Source: Glycine soja (Eukaryota; Streptophyta; Magnoliopsida; Fabales; Fabaceae). Taken from it: 64,000 nucleotides of DNA. Location of the stretch: positions 24,744,507 through 24,808,506 of the forward strand of contig NC_041007.1 of assembly GCF_004193775.1 (NCBI RefSeq), written 5' to 3'. How positions within the stretch are numbered: the stretch's first letter is position 1; each line of letters begins with the position of its first letter. A program made the translations under genes and the position numbers. Below the pieces are notes generated by a model. That model ran no database searches. It saw nothing but the letters and a program-made list of their open reading frames with translations, and had not been told where the DNA came from. Shown piece after piece: positions 58,151 through 64,000 of the stretch.

Positions 58151-59245
58151 TACACTTTGACTTGTGTGAATGAATAAAATGTTTAAGCAAAGTTGTATAG
58201 TCCTAATGGACGCATAACAAGAGATACTCAATGTTATAACACTAGTTCTTAAGGGTAGTGGATATGAGTTCTTTTATCAGCGCATTGGACAATGGTTTGA
58301 TAAATTCACTTTAAGCACAGTTTGCCACTTGTGAGTGGTTGCTTACTTATAAAGGCTTGTATAATAGTTTGTGTAGACTTTGAAGCTTATTATGTAGTAG
58401 GTCTTGTTTGCTTAGACAAGAACTCATCAATAATCAACAATTTATATCTTTGTTAATCGTCAAAATCTAAAGTAGGAATGAGTCTTCCAGTGATCATGAG
58501 ATTGTCCAAAGTTAACACGAGAGACACTAAAAGTAATCCAAAAGCGAAGACTATACAACCTCCCTAGTTTCTCTCAATTCCCCACCGAAACAGCTTTGTC
58601 CACTAACTCCCTATTCCATCACATGATCCTCTCACTTGTCCATACGTGAGGCAAAGACATAAACGAAAAATACACCAATTCAAAATAACACTGAAACATG
58701 AACCTCAACCACGTCCAAAAATGCAATTGTAGTATATTTAGTGAAATGAAGGCCTTGAAAGAGATTAAGAGAGAAAAATGAAGGGATCAAACATAGGGTT
58801 AGGTCGGATCTTACTTGTAGAGGAGAACATGTGTGACCAAAGCGCAAGCCACCTTTATCGCTCTCTCTCTCTCACAACCCTCTCATCGCTATCATGGACA
58901 ATGACATCTTTGCTAACAATTCTTGTTGTGTTGAGCTTGTTAACATGTGGATGGAGAAGGGTTTGGGGCATGACTTACAAGGTATTGCTAGAGAGCTCGT
59001 TGGGAGAAGGGGTTCATTTGGTTTGGGTTTAGGACTAAGAGAATTTCATTTGTGTGGCAGAAAGGGAAAATTTGAAAAAAAAAACATTTTAAAATATTAA
59101 ATTAAATGAATATTTTATTATTAAAAAGGTTTACAACTATCATATTTCAATAGGGTTGCTTGATTTGTCGAAGGAAAAATGTTAGGCTCTTTAGTATTTC
59201 TCTTATTTTAATTAAATTTATAAATTTATAAATTTATTAAAGAGC
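58151..59245. other. No gene recognised
   Basis: AT-rich sequence, possibly the 3' untranslated part of the SIRE-like element up to about 58450, then unidentified. An open stretch at 58778-59032 has no recognisable domain and begins next to a TCTC-rich tract. Confidence 0.4.
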
Positions 59246-60397
59246 AAATTATAACAACACCTCCTAAGGTTTTCACTAATTACACATGCATTTCCTCCTT
59301 TATCAAACATTTCTTTAGCACTCCCTCTTCTAATGCCGTTAAACTTTTGTTATTTTTTTAAAAATTGAATTACAATTATACCGTTATCAACTTTTTTAAA
59401 AAATAATATTTGTTTAAGAAAAAATATTAATAACTCTTCACTTACTCTCCATTCCCTAACATTCCACAGCACCACCATTACCCATACGATCTTCACCCAT
59501 GGAAATCAGTCAGACCACACAACCCAACACACCACCACCACCCAAATCTGCCACTCTGGACCACCATTAACGTCACCCAACTCACCCTCACCAATCCAAA
59601 CTTCGACCCCAGTACCTCCATAACCTGACCCATACGGCCTTCCACCCAAACCATCGCATAACCTTTAGATAAGTCTTTCCGCGGCGGCTTCCCTCGCTAA
59701 CTCAGATGCCTTCGCCATGTCCTTGAACAAGCCAATGTTGATCTCCGATAGTGTTTGTTGTTGGTGCTAAGCGAACCAATGGGTGGAGGTGCTTGTTCGA
59801 GTTTGGGTTGGGATGCGGTTTGATGCCTTTCTTTGTCCAAGGCTTTGCGTTTCTTCTTCCTTTCTGTGGGCTTGATGTGATTCTGTTTTTTATTGAGTGG
59901 TTTTAGAGAATCGTTGGCAAAGAGGGTTTGTTCCTCGGTAGCAGAGTTCTCTTTTCTTAGTGTTACTACCCATGGGGTGTTGTGGCGGAAGATGACATCG
60001 GAAGTAGAGTTTTTTTTCCCAAGATTTTTTGTTTCGTTTTCTATTTCTTGTATTGATTTTTAGTATTGATTTCTTTTGAGATTTTTTTTGTATTTATTTC
60101 TATTGATTCTTGTTTGAGATTGTGTAATAATTTTTCTTTTTGATAGTTTTTGTTTCCCTTCTTGATTGAGATCTCTTGATTTTTAGCTCATGATATTTTT
60201 GGTGTTGCTTTATGAATTTGTGCAATGTATAAACAAATTTGAACTCTTAATTACTCAAGTGATGGGAACAAGGACATCTTGGAAAAAATCATTAAAACAT
60301 CATGTGCTAGTCACATGCATAATTTGTTATCAGTGTTTGGGACACAAGGAGTGTCACTCTAATGAGAATGCAAAAGTTGCATAGGATAAAGGAAAGA

Positions 60398-60455
<58 letters not shown>

Positions 60456-60655
60456 GTGAAAATCTCAAAAGGTATTATTATAATTTACATTTTATAAAAT
60501 TAAAACATCATACGCTACACATGTATAATCCTTTATTGGTGTTTGGGACATAAGGAATGCTAATGTAACAAGAATGCAAAAGTTGCATAAGATAAAGAAA
60601 AAGAAAAGAATGGATATGTAATTAGTGAAAATCTCATGAGGTATTATTGTAATTT
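59246..60655. mobile_element. Non-autonomous DNA transposon with 38-bp terminal inverted repeats
   Basis: The 38 bp at 59246-59283 and the reverse complement of 60618-60655 match at 32 positions; both contain TTTTCACTAATTAC. A second copy of the right end lies at about 60449-60486 because a 206-bp segment is tandemly duplicated. The interior (about 59450-60000) is unusually GC-rich and could be captured host sequence, but I recognise no protein in it and no transposase. Target duplication could not be decided because the flanks are AT-rich. Superfamily not assigned. Confidence 0.65.
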
Positions 60656-60660
60656 ATAAA
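60280..60660 (+). repeat. 206-bp tandem duplication including the right terminal repeat
   Basis: TGTTTGGGACA recurs at 60334 and 60540, and both copies share AAAACATCAT, AAGAATGCAAAAGTTGCATA-like and TTAGTGAAAATCTCA strings. Confidence 0.8.
60402..60450. repeat. (TA)n microsatellite
   Basis: About 24 uninterrupted AT/TA dinucleotides. Confidence 0.97.
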
Positions 60661-60760
60661 AATAAGACGGATTGTATTTATGTTTTTCAAGAAAGTAAAA
60701 AAAAAAAAAAATCTGGGCATTCGCTAAGCGGCGCGCTTAGATCTGTACATGTAATCCATG

Positions 60761-60768
60761 TATAAATA
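60761..60768 (+). promoter_or_regulatory. TATA box of the SRP receptor alpha gene
   Basis: TATAAATA about 120 bp upstream of the 5'-UTR splice donor, implying transcription starts near 60790-60800. A near-palindrome, CTAAGCGGCGCGCTTAG, lies just upstream at 60724-60740. Confidence 0.6.
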
Positions 60769-60884
60769 AACCTTATAACAATTTTTCAAGAACTCCAATT
60801 TCATTTTCATTTTTTCTTTTTCTATTTTTAATTGTCTCTGATTTTCTCGTAGAACGCGTTTCTTGCCACTCCGAAAAACAAGAG

Positions 60885-61100
60885 GTACCTTCCCCTCACC
60901 GCCACGATATTCTTTGTTCTTTCAATCGAATTTCTTTTTTTTCTCGATTAGTCCAACGTAATCATCAATCCACACGACACACGACCTCAAACGAACTCGA
61001 GCATGTTTTTCCCGTGATCTTGTTGGATTCTAGGTTTTTCCGAACCCGAAAATTTGCTGTTATTTTTCCTCTTATTTATTTACTATTGATTGATCAACAG
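60885..61100 (+). other. 5'-UTR intron of the SRP receptor alpha gene
   Basis: Donor AAGAG then GTACC at 60885; acceptor TTGATCAACAG ending at 61100 after a T-rich tract. The 216-bp intron leaves a 23-nt UTR exon segment before the ATG at 61124. Inferred from splice-site consensus, not from transcripts. Confidence 0.6.
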
Positions 61101-61123
61101 GAAAAAATTGGAAGTTTTCAAGG

Positions 61124-62097
61124 ATGTTAGAACAGTTACTGATATTTACAAGAGGAGGGTTAATCCTCTGGACTTGTAAGGAACTTGGGAACGCTCTGAA
61201 AGGTTCACCTATCGATACCTTGATCCGTTCCTGTCTTTTGGAGGAGCGATCTGGTGCGGCAGCATACAATTATGATGCCCCTGGTGCTTCCTACACCCTC
61301 AAGTGGACCTTCCACAATGATCTTGGTCTTGTTTTTGTGGCTGTTTACCAACGGATCCTTCACCTCTTATATGTGGAGGATCTGCTTGCTATGGTGAAGC
61401 GCGAGTTTTCGCAAGTTTATGATCCCAAAACGACTGCATACCCCGATTTCGATGAGACCTTTAGGCAGCTGAAGATGGAGGCCCTGGCTCGCACCGAGGA
61501 TTTGAAGCGGTCGAATTCAAATCCTGTTGCCGGGAATGCGAAGAAGCAGGTGCAGGGGAATGATAAATCTGGATTTGAGGGAGGGAATAAGAAGAAGAAG
61601 AGTGGTGGTGGTGCGGATGGCGACGATGGCAAGCGGAAGTTGGAGAATGGACACTCCAATGGAAATTTTCTTGTTGCTAAAGATACTAACCTGAGTAGGG
61701 ATGTGAATGGTAGACATAATGGAAGTCCCAATGTTGGGGCTTTTGATGTACATAAGCTTCAGAAGCTTAGGACCAAAGGTGGGAAGAAGACTGATACTGT
61801 TGTTGCCAAGGCCTCCAAGGCAGAGCCAAACAAAAAAGTCACGAAGAAAAATAGAGTTTGGGATGAAGCTGCAACTACAGAAACTAAACTGGACTTTACC
61901 GATCATTCCGGTGAGGATGGGGAGAGGAACATAGATTTTGTTGTGGCTGCTGATCAAGGTGAAAGTATGATGGATAAAGAAGAGATTGTTAGCAGTGAAA
62001 GTGAGCAGGAAGAGGAGGACGAGGATGAGGAGGATGCAGGGAAGAACAGAAAGCCTGATGCCAAAAGCAAGGGTTGGTTTTCATCCATGTTCCAGAG
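61124..62097 (+). CDS. Signal recognition particle receptor subunit alpha, first coding exon
   Basis: N-terminal part of the SRP receptor alpha subunit, the ER-surface GTPase that receives ribosome-SRP complexes and pairs with SRP54. The exon starts MLEQLLIFTRGGLILWTCKE and contains the SRX longin-like domain that binds SR-beta (residues about 1-170; YTLKWTFHNDLGLVFVAVYQ and ILHLLYVEDLLAMVKREF). After it comes a long charged, Lys/Gly/Glu-rich linker with acidic runs (EQEEEDEDEEDAGKN) and a KGWFSSMFQ segment. The exon ends at AG with a GTAAG donor at 62098. The NG GTPase domain must lie in exons beyond the window. No internal stop, and composition and length match the family, so this looks like a functional host gene. 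It is the only one here. Confidence 0.93.
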
Positions 62098-62663
62098 GTA
62101 AGACTACCCTGTATTCTAATATATCTTGCCTAGGGTCATTGCTTATCTTTTTGTTAAGTTGTCTGAATATCTTGCTGAAACTATCTGTAGTTTAACGTAT
62201 ATGCTGTATTACTATTGACCTATGGGTTTGTTTGTTTCATGCTGGAAGTCTTCAAAATCTATATGTAACTGTATATTACTATCAGTTTGTGCAGTATTGT
62301 GTTACTAGTTTTGCTGGAATATTGTGTTGCTAATAAAATTGTGTTCTGTAAATTTTCTTCAATTGGAGCCTTATAGGTGAGAAATCAGCTCTGTATCATG
62401 CAATATTTGGCACTTTATATGCATGTATCTTCACTAAATCCTCTTAGTTCACTTTGTAAATTGTAATGGAATTAGGTGTTCTATCACTTTATTAGAAAAT
62501 TTAAGAATTGGGTAGAGGAGGGGAACAAAATAAAGTTGTTATTCTTGTTCTTGAAATTTCATCCTCTTACATGACGAATCAAGTTCCATTTTGGATAATC
62601 AAGGGAAGTTTGTCTTGCTTCCTGTTCCCTCTTCCTGATGTTTACTGACATTAAGCATACGAC
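62098..62663 (+). other. Intron of the SRP receptor alpha gene, before the Copia insertion
   Basis: AT-rich with no coding signal. It starts with the GTAAGACT donor and runs into a Copia LTR at 62664. The acceptor lies outside the window. Confidence 0.75.
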
Positions 62664-62908
62664 TATTAGAGTAGTATAAAGGGAGGTGCAGTATTCAACT
62701 GCACACTCACTTAACTATGTTAGTCACTGAGTTAGTCACTCAGTTAGTTAAGAGTCAGTAATAACTAATTGTTCTAGAACTCTATAAATACTTCTCTTTG
62801 TAACAGAAATCAGTTACCCAATCATAAAAACAACTTCTGATTCTAAAGTTCTTTCTCTCTTTTACTCTTTATCTTTTATCTTCTTCAGTTCTGTTAAGAA
62901 CTCTTTTA
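62664..62908 (+). repeat. 5' LTR of the intronic Copia element
   Basis: About 245 bp. The ends read TATTAGAGT and AACTCTTTTA, apparently decayed from an inverted pair TGTTAGAGT/AACTCTAACA. It has an internal TATA-like TCTATAAATAC at about 62780. Only one LTR is in the window, so the limits are inferred from the primer site and terminal symmetry. Confidence 0.65.
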
Positions 62909-62923
62909 TGGTATCTAGAGCTC
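62909..62923 (+). other. Primer-binding site of the intronic Copia element
   Basis: TGGTATCTAGAGCTC directly follows the LTR end, a variant of the tRNA-iMet-complementary TGGTATCAGAGC. Confidence 0.75.
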
Positions 62924-62958
62924 GGTGACGATCATCAATAGCGTCACAACAGAATGCA

Positions 62959-64000
62959 TTGCTTTCTGCTTCTTTGTTCCTGAATTCAATTTCTCACAAG
63001 CTTGAACCAGTTATCAAGTCCCATCGACTTCAGCCATTTGTAGCAAATCCACAGATTCCGCTCTTCTTCCTCTCTGAAGATGATGGTGACGCTGGCATTG
63101 AGAATCCAGCATATGAAAGTTGGGAGCAACATGATCAAGCGCTCCTCACATGGCTTCAATCGACACTCTCTACATCGATTTTATCGCGAGTTCTAGGATG
63201 CACCCACTCCTATGAGGTTTGGGAACACATTCATGATTATTTTCACAAGCAAACGATAGCCACAGCTCGTCAACTTCGCACTCAGCTTCGAGCTACGACA
63301 CTTGCAGGCAAATCGATGCATGAGTTTCTGTCGCAGATTCGAGCAATTTCTGATTCTCTTGCTTCCGTTGGAAGCCTGATTATGCTTCAAGAGCATATTG
63401 ATTCTATTCTTAAAGGTCTTTCGCCGGATTATCATCTGATTATTGTGATTATTGAAAGCAAATTTGAACCCCAGCCTATTGATCAACTTGAGGCGTTTTT
63501 ATTGGCTCATGAATTGCGCTTGAACAAGTTCAAGCAATCTTTCTCTGATTCTTCCTCAATTAATCTAACTCAGGTGGCAAACAAATAGGATCCTGAAAGC
63601 TTCTCCAATTTTCGTGGGGGTTCTAGCCGTGGAGGTAGTTACAGTGGTGGTTTTAACTGCAATGGTGGTTGTCGTGGTGGCAGTGGCCATGGTTGTGGTG
63701 CAGGCTGCTTCACCAATTTTAAATGTGAAGTGCATTACAAGTATGGGCACACTGCTTCTGTTTGTCATTTTCTCTTTGATGAAAACTATCAGCCAAATTC
63801 CTCTTTAGTTCTTCGTGATCCTACCTCGCAGAATTATAAGCCTCAGAATCAGTACAATAGTGCTTCTGGTCAGAGTAGTGCTGACCCTAATTCTGGGCTG
63901 TATTATGGTGATTCTCGTCCCTCAAATGTCTGGACCAATAACAATTACAAGTCTGCTAATTCTGGAAGTAACCCCAACCCTAGTGCTTTATTAACCAAGG
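62959..64000 (+). pseudogene. Copia gag (UBN2-type), one premature stop, runs off the window
   Basis: An open 209-codon stretch with the Copia gag domain: ESWEQHDQALLTWLQSTLST, GCTHSYEVWEHIHDYFHKQT, ARQLRTQLRATTLAGKSMHE and SILKGLSPDYHLII. A single TAG near 63588 is followed in the same frame by a Gly-rich stretch (NFRGGSSRGGSYSGGF) and a zinc knuckle CEVHYKYGHTASVC, in which the second cysteine is replaced by His. The frame stays open to the window end, so this copy is fairly young but damaged. Confidence 0.85.

Larger units (their letters stand above)
62664..64000 (+). mobile_element. Ale/Retrofit-like Copia retrotransposon, 5' part
   Basis: Plus-strand element in the first coding intron of the SRP receptor gene: short LTR (62664-62908), primer site touching it (62909), then gag to the window end. 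The short LTR and gag type suggest the Ale/Retrofit group. The polyprotein, 3' LTR and target duplication lie beyond 64000. Confidence 0.85.

Noticed and set aside
58778..59100. Two overlapping plus-strand frames of 84 and 68 codons
   Set aside because: No recognised domain, AT-rich, near a TCTC tract; nothing supports a gene.
59460..59660. CCA/CAC-rich segment that could encode a proline-rich protein
   Set aside because: No sustained frame or start codon; it is kept only as the possible cargo of the inverted-repeat element.
60362..60553. Frame with a long Tyr-Ile repeat
   Set aside because: Translation of the (TA)n microsatellite.
61417..61957. Long minus-strand frames opposite the SRP receptor exon
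   Set aside because: Antisense shadows of a well-conserved plus-strand coding exon.

Overview
This is nuclear plant DNA, most likely from soybean or a close Glycine relative. The evidence is spliceosomal introns, the density of LTR retrotransposons, and several families that resemble known soybean ones: a Diaspora-like env-less Athila element, and SIRE-like Copia sequences with GTAATCGATTAC motifs in the LTR. No prokaryotic feature, tRNA, rRNA or CRISPR array was recognised. About 90% of the window is nested transposable elements. Host genes survive only near the edges or as wrecks.

Layout. 1-690: two exons of a brassinosteroid-signalling-kinase-like (BSK) gene on the minus strand, cut by a decayed Copia element at 693-7936 (minus, with both LTRs, PBS and PPT). 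About 8.9-19.1 kb: an old Tat-like Ty3/gypsy element with a plant-transposon-type gag ORF and a 48-bp tandem array. It was later invaded by a solo LTR (9507-10398) and by a heavily deleted gypsy element (10701-15804). 19.1-30.9 kb: a Diaspora-like Athila element on the plus strand, with gag, protease, RT and a long open integrase, carrying a solo LTR (19963-21900) inside its 5' LTR. 30.9-39.0 kb: the 5' half of another gypsy element on the minus strand, whose LTR holds a nested, internally deleted Tekay-like element (33871-38195). 39.1-42.2 kb: a GRF-zinc-finger/coiled-coil/TM gene broken by a second solo LTR (39800-41409) of the same family as the first.

42.3-53.9 kb is the least explained part. 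Degenerate repeats of about 27 bp with a palindromic GCCGACRTCGGC-like core are arranged in T-rich and A-rich blocks that switch strand, and this structure recurs as a higher-order repeat of about 1.42-1.43 kb in two places (42268-46515 and 51293-53116). The first array holds a SIRE-like solo LTR with its target duplication. The second sits between two inverted arms of about 590 bp made from the 3' end of a gypsy element. A decayed gypsy gag-protease element (46.5-50.7 kb, minus) lies between the two arrays.

53.9-58.2 kb: a SIRE/Maximus-like Copia RNase H stub followed by env-like reading-frame remnants. 59.2-60.7 kb: an apparent non-autonomous DNA transposon with 38-bp terminal inverted repeats. 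60.7 kb to the end: the promoter, 5'-UTR intron and first coding exon of the gene for the signal recognition particle receptor alpha subunit. This is the one clearly intact host coding exon. Its first coding intron contains the start of an Ale/Retrofit-like Copia element that runs off the window.
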